Shown in pieces: positions 1 to 6,932 of a stretch of 14,293 nt of DNA. A model generated the notes under the pieces. That model was given only the letters and a program-made list of their open reading frames with translations. It was not told where the DNA came from and did not search any database. Location of the stretch: assembly GCA_002409785.1 (NCBI GenBank), contig DHOX01000026.1, positions 1,253 through 15,545 of the forward strand, written 5' to 3'. The stretch comes from Prevotella sp. UBA5379 (lineage in GTDB: Bacteria > Bacteroidota > Bacteroidia > Bacteroidales > Bacteroidaceae). Each line of letters opens with the position of its first letter. Within the stretch, counting starts at the first letter, position 1. The position numbers were made by a program, and so were the translations under genes.

Positions 1-19
1 AGGTAGTTAGTTTTATGTA

Positions 20-96
20 TGGTGACCTCGGTGGGATTCAAACCCACGACCTTCAGAACCGGAATCTGACGCTCTATTCAGCTAAGCTACGAGGCC
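20..96 (-). tRNA. tRNA-Arg (anticodon CCG)
   Basis: The reverse complement folds as a complete 77-nt cloverleaf. The acceptor stem GGCCTCG (plus positions 90-96) pairs with CGAGGTC (24-30) with one G-U pair. The D arm is GCTT/GAGC, the anticodon stem is TCAGA/TCTGA around the loop TTCCGGT, and the T arm is GTGGG/CCCAC. Loop positions 34-36 read CCG (plus 60-62), so the tRNA decodes the arginine codon CGG. The discriminator base is A, and the 3' CCA is encoded in the DNA (20-22). A matching promoter lies upstream on the minus strand. Only 19 bases follow the gene before the window edge, so a terminator or further tRNAs cannot be judged. Confidence 0.96.
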
Positions 97-139
97 CTTT
101 AAATCATTTTTAAACCACTTTACCGTCTATACGCGACTG

Positions 140-170
140 CAAAGTTACTAAATAAGTTTGATTATACAAA
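140..170 (-). promoter_or_regulatory. Bacteroidota promoter for tRNA-Arg
   Basis: Read on the minus strand, TAACTTTG (plus 140-147) matches the TAnnTTTG -7 box exactly. TTTG (167-170) sits 19 bases upstream, as expected for the -33 element. The box is 44 bases upstream of the mature tRNA 5' end, leaving room for a short 5' leader. Confidence 0.7.
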
Positions 171-283
171 GTTTTTCTTTTTAAATCGTCCGTTATCGGA
201 AAGAAATTCTCAGATGCTTATGTGCAAATAGTCATTAAAACAAAAATAATCCTTTCGTTCTGACAAATATTCCTAAAATAATA

Positions 284-313
284 TTGCATGCTAATAATAA
301 ATATGTATCTTTG
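284..313 (+). promoter_or_regulatory. Bacteroidota promoter for asnA
   Basis: TATCTTTG (306-313) fits the TAnnTTTG -7 box, with TTG (284-286) 19 bases upstream as the -33 element. The box lies 37 bases before the asnA ATG. The bases CTTTGCAAAG (309-318) form a perfect 10-base palindrome across the end of the box. The rest of the 97-350 gap is AT-rich, and I see no riboswitch or recognised operator in it; TCCG-TTAT-CGGA (189-200) is only a four-pair hairpin. Confidence 0.7.
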
Positions 314-350
314 CAAAGAGAATTGAAATACAAAATAAAATATAGAATAG

Positions 351-1388
351 ATGAGTAGATTGATTAAACCAGTGGGGTATCATGCCCTTCTGGACATGCA
401 GCAGACAGAATTGGGAATCAAGTTGATTAAAGATTTTTTCCAGCAGGACCTGTCTGCAGAATTAAGGTTACGTCGTGTTACCGCTCCTTTGTTTGTCCTT
501 AAAGGACTTGGCATCAATGATGATCTGAACGGTGTGGAGCGTCCCGTTTCTTTTCCGATTAAAGATCTCGGTGATCAAGTGGCTGAAGTCGTACATTCAT
601 TGGCAAAATGGAAGCGCCTGGCTTTGGCTGAATACCATATTCCCGCAGGCTATGGCATTTATACGGACATGAATGCTATCCGTCCGGACGAAGAACTTGA
701 TAACTTGCATTCCCTATATGTAGACCAGTGGGATTGGGAAGCTGTGATTACGCGTGAGGATCGTACGATTGCTTTCCTGGAAAATGTTGTCCGTAAGATA
801 TACGGGGCCATTCTTCGGGCTGAATACCTGACTTGTGAGAACTATCCTCAGATCAAGCCTTTCTTGCCGAAACAGATTCATTTCATTCATAGCCAGGATC
901 TTCTTGACCGCTATCCGGACAAGACCCCTAAAGAGCGTGAGGATGCAATTTGCAAGCAGTATGGAGCGGTATTTGTTGAGGGAATAGGAGGTAAACTCTC
1001 TGATGGCAAAAAGCATGATGGTCGTGCTCCTGATTACGATGACTGGAGTACAATGGCAGAAAATGGCAAGATGGGATTAAATGGAGATATTCTTGTCTGG
1101 TATCCTACCTTGAACCGTAGTTTCGAATTGAGTTCCATGGGCATCCGCGTGGATAAGGAATCTCTTCTTCGTCAGCTGGAGATTGAAGGTAAGGAAGAAA
1201 GGGAGAAACTTTATTTCCATCAGAGACTCTTGAAAGGAACGCTTCCGCTGAGTATCGGCGGGGGGATCGGACAGAGCCGGCTCTGTATGTTGCTCCTTCA
1301 TAAAGCTCATATCGGGGAGATCCAAGCCAGTATATGGCCTGATGAGATGCGCAGGGAATGTGAAGAGACGGGCATGAAATTGATTTGA
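351..1388 (+). CDS. asnA: Aspartate-ammonia ligase (asparagine synthetase A)
   Basis: AsnA makes asparagine from aspartate, ammonia and ATP (releasing AMP and pyrophosphate) in the cytoplasm. Its fold is related to class II aminoacyl-tRNA synthetases. The 345-residue product is near the family length (330 in E. coli). It carries the family's conserved blocks: VHSLAKWKR (81-89), YVDQWDWE (123-130), the GGKLSDG...APDYDDW block (213-232), GDILVW (245-250), ELSSMGIRVD (259-268) and GGGIGQSR (303-310), the last resembling class II motif 3. The ATG at 351 directly follows an in-frame TAG and sits 37 bases after a good promoter box, so the start is firm. The gene is a single transcription unit, divergent from tRNA-Arg and convergent with dnaX, and ends at two hairpins. 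No arginine- or asparagine-responsive leader was seen. The reading frame is intact. Confidence 0.97.
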   Translation: MSRLIKPVGYHALLDMQQTELGIKLIKDFFQQDLSAELRLRRVTAPLFVLKGLGINDDLNGVERPVSFPIKDLGDQVAEVVHSLAKWKRLALAEYHIPAGYGIYTDMNAIRPDEELDNLHSLYVDQWDWEAVITREDRTIAFLENVVRKIYGAILRAEYLTCENYPQIKPFLPKQIHFIHSQDLLDRYPDKTPKEREDAICKQYGAVFVEGIGGKLSDGKKHDGRAPDYDDWSTMAENGKMGLNGDILVWYPTLNRSFELSSMGIRVDKESLLRQLEIEGKEEREKLYFHQRLLKGTLPLSIGGGIGQSRLCMLLLHKAHIGEIQASIWPDEMRRECEETGMKLI

Positions 1389-1401
1389 TTATAAGAATAA
1401 G

Positions 1402-1431
1402 GACTGGGATCTGTTCAGAATGTTCCCGGTC
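1402..1431. terminator. Minor hairpin after asnA
   Basis: GACTGGGA (1402-1409) pairs with TCCCGGTC (1424-1431) as an 8-pair stem with one G-U pair around a 14-base loop, followed by TTTCAC on the plus strand. It precedes the stronger hairpin at 1440-1477 and may be an auxiliary terminator in either direction. The T-tract is poor, so this call is weak. Confidence 0.4.
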
Positions 1432-1439
1432 TTTCACTC

Positions 1440-1482
1440 AAAGCTCCGCGATAAAAACTGTTCTATCGCGGAGCTTTTCTTT
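1440..1482. terminator. Strong intrinsic terminator between asnA and dnaX
   Basis: AAAGCTCCGCGATA (1440-1453) and TATCGCGGAGCTTT (1464-1477) are perfect reverse complements. They give a 14-bp GC-rich stem with a 10-base loop, followed on the plus strand by TCTTT (1478-1482). The 3' stem end is itself T-rich. This suits termination of asnA. It also lies 37 bases past the dnaX stop, so it probably stops dnaX transcription as well, although no T-tract follows it on the minus strand. Confidence 0.85.
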
Positions 1483-1513
1483 ACCGGTTTCCCGGATGCA
1501 TTGAACCGTGGGC

Positions 1514-3439
1514 TCAGTTTAAGTCCAGGTCAAGTAGATCCCGGAGCTTTTCTACGCCGGGGTTATCTTTTCTCATCTTATCGAACAATTCACGCTTGGT
1601 TAAGATCTTTCCTACTTCTTCTTTTTTTGCTAACCGGATATCCAGGGTGAGGTTCCGATTATGCAGGTCTTTAAGAAGTGTGGTCTTGATCCGATTCTGA
1701 ATTTTCTTCACATCTTCGAGGAAAATCTCGTTATCCACGACGAGTTCTATATGAGGATACTCGGTAATCTTCGGACTGATATGTTTCAATCTCTGGGCCA
1801 ATCCTACCAGTTTCTGAGGCATACGGTTACACATCATCAGCCATTCCGTCTGTAGTTGTTCCTGACTGAACGTCCGATCCTCTTCCGTTGCCTTTGCCGG
1901 ATCTTCTTCGTCTTCTGTTTTCTGGGTGACAGTGGGATCATGGGGATTGAGGATAGACTGGAAGGACATGCCTATATTTCCTGCCTTAAATGTGGTGTGG
2001 ACAGCCTGTTGAGAAGGCTCGCCGGCAGACTGTTGCTGGAGAGGCTCTTCCGGTTTTGTCTGGATCGGAGGGACAATTGTATTTTCAGGAGTCGGCTGGC
2101 CGCTATGGGAAACATCAGAGATCGCTGGAGCTTCCGGGCTCTCTTTCTCGTCAGCTTCGGGAGTTGTCTTTTGTTCCTGAGCTTCAGTATGGATGTTCTG
2201 ATCTGCTATGGGGGCAGAAGGTGTTTGTTTCTTGGATTGTCTGCCTGACCTGGCCTGTCCAGGAGGTGTCGTTGTGGAAGGTGACGGATGGGATTTGAAA
2301 ATAGGTTTTAAAGGTTGCTGCTCCGTGCTGACCGGAAAATCCTCCGGTTGTGTCAGTTGGGCAATTTCGATCAGTGTCAGTTCTACGAGCAGACGCTTGT
2401 TGCTGCTTTGACGATATTGTACGTCACAGGTGTTCATGATCTTCAATGCGCCATAAAGAAAGGCCGGAGTGCAGCGCTCTGCCTGTTCACAATAGCGCTT
2501 TTTCTGTTCATCACTCGAGTCCAGAAGGACGATCGTACTTTTGTCCTTCGCCATCATGACGTTTCTCACATGTTCCGCGAGGCCGTCGATGAAATCTCCG
2601 CCATCAAATCCTTTGGCCAGGATTTCGTTGAAGAGCAGCATTATGTCACATACCTGGTCCTTGAGGGCCAGGTCGATAACTTTGAAATAGTAATCTGCGT
2701 CAAGGACATTCAGATCTTCAATTACCTTCTGGTAGGTGATGTCTCCCTGACTGAAACTTGCAGCCTGGTCGAAGATAGAGAGGGCATCACGCATTCCGCC
2801 GTCAGCTTTTTCTGCAATGAGAGCCAGGGCACGTTCCTCGTAGGTGATCCCTTCATGGTCTGCTACCATCTTCAATTGTTTGACGGTATCAGGGACGGTC
2901 ATCCGGTCGAAATCGTAGACCTGACAACGGCTGATAATCGTAGGCAGGATTTTGTGCTTTTCTGTTGTTGCCAGGATGAAGATGACATGAGCCGGCGGCT
3001 CCTCAAGGGTCTTGAGGAAAGCGTTGAAGGCAGCTTGTGAAAGCATGTGAACCTCATCTATGATGAACACCTTGTATTTGCCTATCTGAGGCGGCACCCG
3101 TGTCTGCTCCATGAGTTTCTTGATGTCCTCCACAGAGTTGTTGCTAGCCGCATCAAGTTCGAAAATATTATAGGACCGCTTTTCATTGAAGGCCTTGCAA
3201 CTCTCACACTGATTACAGGCTTCACCGTCCTGGGTGGGGTGCTCACAGTTGATGGTTTTGGCAAAGATTCTTGCACAGGTCGTCTTGCCTACGCCTCGGG
3301 GACCGCAGAAAAGATACGCATGAGCCAGTTTCCCGCTTTTAATGGCGTTCTTCAGCGTGGTCGTAAGGGTCGTTTGCCCGATTACCTGGTCGAATGTCAT
3401 CGGGCGGTACTTTCGTGCGGAAACAATATAATCTGCCAT
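1514..3439 (-). CDS. dnaX: DNA polymerase III subunit gamma/tau
   Basis: DnaX is the ATPase of the sliding-clamp loader in the replisome. The 641-residue product begins MADYIVSARKYRP, the usual DnaX N-terminus. It shows Walker A GPRGVGKT (46-53), a four-cysteine zinc site (C65, C75, C78, C81), Walker B ending in DEVH (128-131), the conserved LKTLEEPP stretch (142-149) and the SRC sensor motif (170-172). A Pro/Thr/Gln/Glu-rich linker occupies roughly 370-520, followed by a C-terminal domain that in tau contacts other replisome parts. I chose the ATG at 3439. A longer frame opens with TTG at 3475, but that codon lies inside the TAnnTTTG promoter box and would not be transcribed. The gene is divergent from divIC and convergent with asnA. 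The only long slippery run is A7 at codons 604-606, too close to the end to give an E. coli-like gamma form. Confidence 0.97.
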   Translation of the reverse strand: MADYIVSARKYRPMTFDQVIGQTTLTTTLKNAIKSGKLAHAYLFCGPRGVGKTTCARIFAKTINCEHPTQDGEACNQCESCKAFNEKRSYNIFELDAASNNSVEDIKKLMEQTRVPPQIGKYKVFIIDEVHMLSQAAFNAFLKTLEEPPAHVIFILATTEKHKILPTIISRCQVYDFDRMTVPDTVKQLKMVADHEGITYEERALALIAEKADGGMRDALSIFDQAASFSQGDITYQKVIEDLNVLDADYYFKVIDLALKDQVCDIMLLFNEILAKGFDGGDFIDGLAEHVRNVMMAKDKSTIVLLDSSDEQKKRYCEQAERCTPAFLYGALKIMNTCDVQYRQSSNKRLLVELTLIEIAQLTQPEDFPVSTEQQPLKPIFKSHPSPSTTTPPGQARSGRQSKKQTPSAPIADQNIHTEAQEQKTTPEADEKESPEAPAISDVSHSGQPTPENTIVPPIQTKPEEPLQQQSAGEPSQQAVHTTFKAGNIGMSFQSILNPHDPTVTQKTEDEEDPAKATEEDRTFSQEQLQTEWLMMCNRMPQKLVGLAQRLKHISPKITEYPHIELVVDNEIFLEDVKKIQNRIKTTLLKDLHNRNLTLDIRLAKKEEVGKILTKRELFDKMRKDNPGVEKLRDLLDLDLN

Positions 3440-3472
3440 TTTGTCTCGTTTATCTTTGATCGTCTTTGATTG

Positions 3473-3480
3473 CAAAGGTA
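3473..3480 (-). promoter_or_regulatory. Probable dnaX promoter -7 box
   Basis: On the minus strand TACCTTTG matches TAnnTTTG exactly and lies 33 bases before the chosen dnaX ATG. The region about 19 bases upstream reads CCTGCC, with no clear TTTG, so the -33 element is weak. Confidence 0.6.
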
Positions 3481-3650
3481 CTATAAAAAAGTGAGGATAG
3501 GCAGGAAAAGCGGAGTTATTTTAGTCTTGGACAGAATTGCCGGTCGTGTTTTGGTGACCTTTTCAAGGAGGGATTAAGGTGCTTTGAAAAAAGGATCGCC
3601 CTTGAGATCTAAAATTCTTGTTTTTCGTTTTCTTTTTCAATTTAATTTCT

Positions 3651-3658
3651 TACTTTTG
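3651..3658 (+). promoter_or_regulatory. Probable divIC promoter -7 box
   Basis: TACTTTTG matches TAnnTTTG and is followed by CAAAGG, as at other promoters in this window. It lies 18 bases before the divIC ATG at 3677, implying a very short leader. A T-rich stretch precedes it, but no clear -33 TTTG is seen. The rest of the divergent dnaX/divIC gap (3440-3676) holds nothing else I recognise. Confidence 0.6.
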
Positions 3659-3676
3659 CAAAGGCAAAAATGTGTT

Positions 3677-4036
3677 ATGGCAAATCATCTGAATGAGTTG
3701 TTGAATTTTCTCTCTCATTACAAGTACTTGATTACAATTGTAGTGGGATTTCTCATTGTCGGAGTCTTCGATGAGAACAGTTTCCGTATGCGGATTAAGT
3801 ATGAATTGCAGATCGGTGAACTGAAAGACCAGATCAGACGGTATGAAACCCAGAACAGGACGGACACCCGTAAACTTCAGGAGCTGAGACGGGATCCCAA
3901 GTCTATTGAGAAGATTGCACGTGAGGACTATTTCATGAAAGCAAATGATGAGGATATTTTTGTGCTGAGCACCGATGAGGCGGAGAATCAAAACAATGAT
4001 AATGATCAAAATCAAGATGATGGAACGACGAAGTAA
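3677..4036 (+). CDS. Septum formation initiator (DivIC/FtsB family)
   Basis: This is a small bitopic division protein. By family it links early and late division proteins at the septum through a complex with FtsL and FtsQ-type partners. The 119-residue product has a short cytoplasmic N-terminus, one membrane helix (about 17-31), then a periplasmic coiled coil (about 38-72, with LKDQIRRYE and KLQELRR). The segment ending IAREDYFMKANDEDIF (80-95) is typical of DivIC in Bacteroidota. The last 18 or so residues are almost only Asn, Asp, Gln and Glu. I chose the ATG at 3677 because the in-frame upstream extension to 3584 would cross the promoter box at 3651-3658 and adds no family sequence. Its end overlaps the next gene by about 20 bases, suggesting a two-gene operon. 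Confidence 0.9.
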   Translation: MANHLNELLNFLSHYKYLITIVVGFLIVGVFDENSFRMRIKYELQIGELKDQIRRYETQNRTDTRKLQELRRDPKSIEKIAREDYFMKANDEDIFVLSTDEAENQNNDNDQNQDDGTTK

Positions 4037-4466
4037 AGGCAAAGATATTATATTTCTGGCAGGTGGTGTGCTGATGGTTATCGGAGCGGGCTGTTTCGCT
4101 TTCGGTTTCATACACCCTTCCCTGTTAAAGACGGTATGCTGGATCTATTTGCTGGGTTCGCTCATGTTTTCCATTCCACAGATCATGCAAAGTTATGAGA
4201 ACCGGAGCCTGACGGTCCGCCGTTTAAAGAAAATCCAATGCTTCAGCGATATTTGCTTTGTCCTGGCCGGCATTTCCATGGTCGACACAGCTTACCAGTT
4301 GTTGGAGCCCCTTTTCGTAAATGAGGAGACCTATATTACCTTTATCTATAACAAATGGGTGGCAATCTTATTGATAGCTGCATTGATTGAACTCTATACT
4401 ACTCATCGTATCAGCCATGAGCTGGCTAAAGAAAATCCACCGCAAAAAAAATCCCCAGTGGATTGA
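4017..4466 (+). CDS. Small four-helix inner-membrane protein of unknown function
   Basis: The product of 149 residues (from ATG 4017) has four predicted membrane helices, at about 10-31, 36-57, 74-95 and 114-130. The N-terminal MMERRSKGK is basic, and the C-terminus is hydrophilic (ENPPQKKSPVD). I recognise no catalytic motif. Several starts are possible: ATG at 3975, 3996, 4017 and 4020. The earlier ones read the antisense-looking frame of the divIC Asn/Asp tail and add only a Met/Lys/Ile/Arg-rich string, so 4017 or 4020 is preferred. The overlap with divIC implies translational coupling and co-expression, so a role near the division complex or in envelope maintenance is possible. That is inference from position only. 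Confidence 0.75.
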   Translation: MMERRSKGKDIIFLAGGVLMVIGAGCFAFGFIHPSLLKTVCWIYLLGSLMFSIPQIMQSYENRSLTVRRLKKIQCFSDICFVLAGISMVDTAYQLLEPLFVNEETYITFIYNKWVAILLIAALIELYTTHRISHELAKENPPQKKSPVD

Positions 4467-4616
4467 TTTGTAGGAATAATGTTTGGATAAGTATAAAGAT
4501 CTGATGATTCTAAAACAGTCTGACTACCCGTCATGAGATTGTGCGAAAAAAATATAAAAGATATAGAGAATCAATTAAATTGGATAAAAATATTTCCGTA
4601 AATTGAATATAGGTTG

Positions 4617-4624
4617 TACCTTTG
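4617..4624 (+). promoter_or_regulatory. Probable promoter -7 box of the lipoprotein gene
   Basis: TACCTTTG matches TAnnTTTG exactly, 24 bases before the ATG at 4649. TTTCCG (4593-4598) sits at about the -33 distance but is a poor match. The preceding 4467-4616 stretch is AT-rich and otherwise featureless. Confidence 0.6.
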
Positions 4625-4648
4625 TTAAAAGTAAAAGAATCGCCACTT

Positions 4649-5458
4649 ATGAATAAAATGATTTGCGCATTTGCCACGTTGCTGGCATTTACTTCTTGTG
4701 CTAACAGTTATCATATTATCGGCACGAGTAATGTCTCGACACTTGACGGGCGTATGCTTTATCTGAAGGTCTTGAAGGATAATGACTTTAAAAAGTTAGA
4801 TTCCTGTGACGTCGTACACGGTCAGTTCCAGTTTACTGGCAATGTGGATACTACGCGTATGGCCAGTATCTTCATGGATAGTGAGAGTGTCTTGCCATTG
4901 GTCCTTGAGTGTGGCGATATTACAGTGAAAATCGACAACACGCAGCAACTTGTCAGCGGAACTCCGCTGAATGATAAACTCTTTAAATTCTTTACGCGTT
5001 ATAATCAGTTGAAGAATGAAGAAGCTGAGCTTGTCCATCGTCAGGATGAAGGGATCATGAACGGTCGTAATATGGCTGAGGTTAATGCTCGTTTGAATGC
5101 AGATGCTGCACGTCTTTCCGCAGAGGAGGATCGGTTTATTACCAATTTTGTCTGTAGTAATTTTGATAATGTCCTGGGCCCGGGGATCTTTTTCATGGTG
5201 ACGGCAGGAAATGAGTATCCTATGCTTACACCGTGGATAGAAGATGTCATGAGCAGGGCAACTGACAAATTCAAGAATGACCCTTACGTGAAAGATTATT
5301 ATGAAAAGGCTCAGGAAAATGAGCAGATCATGAATGGGATGAGACAGCCGGGAAGGCATACGGCCCACCAGGCTCCACCACCTCCGGATGATCCGAATAA
5401 TCCTAATGCCGCTCCGGCTCCTACACCTGCTGCCTTGGCACAGCCTGCTTCGGAATGA
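4649..5458 (+). CDS. DUF4369-like lipoprotein with a Pro/Ala-rich tail
   Basis: The 269-residue product starts with a short signal peptide ending FTSC17, a plausible lipoprotein signal, so the protein is probably anchored in the envelope by a lipidated cysteine. The stretch from about 21 to 95 (YHIIGTSN..., GQFQFTGNVD, LVLECGDITVKID) resembles DUF4369, a beta-rich N-terminal domain. In Bacteroidota that domain is usually fused to a thioredoxin-like domain. Here no CxxC or thioredoxin fold follows. A charged, helical middle (about 110-230) leads to a Pro/Ala/Asn-rich tail (about 232-269). The start at 4649 is preferred because a longer frame begins with TTG at 4622, inside the promoter box, and would hide the signal peptide. 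Function is unknown. pyrC follows after 107 bases with no clear promoter of its own. Confidence 0.8.
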   Translation: MNKMICAFATLLAFTSCANSYHIIGTSNVSTLDGRMLYLKVLKDNDFKKLDSCDVVHGQFQFTGNVDTTRMASIFMDSESVLPLVLECGDITVKIDNTQQLVSGTPLNDKLFKFFTRYNQLKNEEAELVHRQDEGIMNGRNMAEVNARLNADAARLSAEEDRFITNFVCSNFDNVLGPGIFFMVTAGNEYPMLTPWIEDVMSRATDKFKNDPYVKDYYEKAQENEQIMNGMRQPGRHTAHQAPPPPDDPNNPNAAPAPTPAALAQPASE

Positions 5459-5565
5459 GGACGGATAGTCCCTTTTCCGGTGATCACGTGCAGTGCTTGT
5501 AATAATTGGTTCTCAAGGCTGCCGGCATGACCCCGGATCGTTTTCAATAACATAACGGATAGTCA

Positions 5566-6921
5566 ATGAGTATAAGTATCAAGGGGGGTACGATTGTGAA
5601 TGAGGGACACTTTTTCAAGGGTGATCTTATCATCGAAAATGATCGTATTGCCGGGATCTTTCAGGCAGACAGAGCACCCCGTAGCAGTCATGACCAGGAG
5701 GTTGATGCTACGGGGTGCTTCATTTTGCCCGGGGTGATCGATGAACATGTGCATTTCCGGGAACCCGGAATGACACAGAAGGCGGATATGGAAAGTGAAA
5801 GCAGGGCCGCTGCTTACGGTGGCGTGACTTCTTATTTTGAAATGCCGAATACGAATCCTCCGACTACTACTTATGAGAACCTGGCAGATAAATTTCAAAG
5901 GGCTTCTCTGGAGAGTCATGTCAATTATAGTTTCTTCTTTGGGGCGACAAATAGTAATGCTTGTCTTTTTGAACATTTGGACCGCAGCCGTATCCCGGGA
6001 ATAAAACTCTTTATGGGGGCGAGCACCGGTAACATGCTGGTGGACCGCCTGGAATCTTTGAGAACGGTGTTCCGTGCTGCCGCTGCCCTGGGCGTGCCGC
6101 TGATGACTCATTGTGAGGATATGGGAGTGATCTCTGCAAATATGTGTAAGGCTAAAAAGAGTTATGGGGAGGATCCCCCGGTATCTTTGCACCCCCTGAT
6201 CCGTAGCGCAGAGGCTTGTTATAAGAGTAGTCTCCTGGCGGTATCTCTGGCCAGGGAGATGGGGACGAGGCTCCATATTGCTCATGTTTCCACAGGCCGT
6301 GAATTGGCCTTTGCGGCTCCGATAATGTCAGATGCCGGGCGGATCCCCCAGATTACGCTGGAGGCGTGTGTCCCTCATCTCTTCTTTTCTGCTGACGATT
6401 ATGCTCGTAAAGGTGCGCTGATCAAATGTAATCCTGCTATCAAGGATAAAGCAGAACGAACAGAATTACGAAGGGCATTATCTGATGGACGAATTTTCTG
6501 TATCGGTACAGATCATGCTCCTCATCAGTTGGCTGACAAACAGGGGGGCTGTGTGAAGGCTGCTTCGGGAATGCCTATGGTGCAGTTCTCCCTGGTGTCC
6601 ATGTTGGAACTGGTGGATGAAGGTTTCCTTACGATTGAACAACTGGTGGAACTGATGTGCCATCATCCTGCTCTTCTCTTTGGGGTAAAAGACCGTGGCT
6701 TCCTGAGGAAAGGATATAAGGCTGACGTGGTAATTGTGAGACCGAATCAGAGGTGGAAGGTGACGGGGAATTGCATCCAGAGCAAATGTAAATGGAGTCC
6801 CGTCGAGGGGCATGAATATCACTGGAAGGTGATGGCTACTCTTTGCAATGGCCACCTGATCTATCATGATGGACATTTCGATCCGGACTATCGTGGAGAA
6901 GAAATCAGTTTCGAACATTAA
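5566..6921 (+). CDS. pyrC: Dihydroorotase
   Basis: This enzyme reversibly cyclises N-carbamoyl-aspartate to dihydroorotate in pyrimidine synthesis. The 451-residue amidohydrolase has the metal site DEHVHFR (59-65, with D59, H61 and H63), MPNTNPP (93-99), GIKLFMG with K147, MTHCED with H182, HIAHVST with H240, NPAIKD (289-294) and GTDHAPH with D316. The length and the DxHxHxR...MPNTNP pattern fit the longer type I dihydroorotases rather than the roughly 350-residue E. coli PyrC type; the symbol pyrC is used by convention. The final part returns to the small beta domain (GYKADVVIV). The ATG at 5566 starts directly on the first beta strand, so the start is good. The MetH-activation gene follows after 11 bases and is likely co-transcribed. 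Confidence 0.95.
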   Translation: MSISIKGGTIVNEGHFFKGDLIIENDRIAGIFQADRAPRSSHDQEVDATGCFILPGVIDEHVHFREPGMTQKADMESESRAAAYGGVTSYFEMPNTNPPTTTYENLADKFQRASLESHVNYSFFFGATNSNACLFEHLDRSRIPGIKLFMGASTGNMLVDRLESLRTVFRAAAALGVPLMTHCEDMGVISANMCKAKKSYGEDPPVSLHPLIRSAEACYKSSLLAVSLAREMGTRLHIAHVSTGRELAFAAPIMSDAGRIPQITLEACVPHLFFSADDYARKGALIKCNPAIKDKAERTELRRALSDGRIFCIGTDHAPHQLADKQGGCVKAASGMPMVQFSLVSMLELVDEGFLTIEQLVELMCHHPALLFGVKDRGFLRKGYKADVVIVRPNQRWKVTGNCIQSKCKWSPVEGHEYHWKVMATLCNGHLIYHDGHFDPDYRGEEISFEH

Positions 6922-6932
6922 GATATAGTGAA

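Noticed and set aside
2989..3017. Two adjacent perfect hairpins in dnaX (GAGCCG/CGGCTC and CCTCAAG/CTTGAGG) as a frameshift stimulator
   Set aside because: They lie in the codons for the highly conserved LKTLEEPP stretch, and no slippery heptamer precedes them on the coding strand.
1856..3469. Long plus-strand open frames opposite dnaX
   Set aside because: They are antisense shadows of an unambiguous dnaX gene, with no family motifs or promoters.
4443..4450. A8 run as a phase-variation tract
   Set aside because: It is in the last few codons of a small membrane protein, so slippage would change little, and no other contingency-locus signs are present.
4434..4464. AATCCAC/GTGGATT inverted repeat at the end of the membrane-protein gene as a terminator
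   Set aside because: The stem is only seven pairs with a 17-base A-rich loop, and no T-tract follows on the plus strand. It overlaps the coding end.
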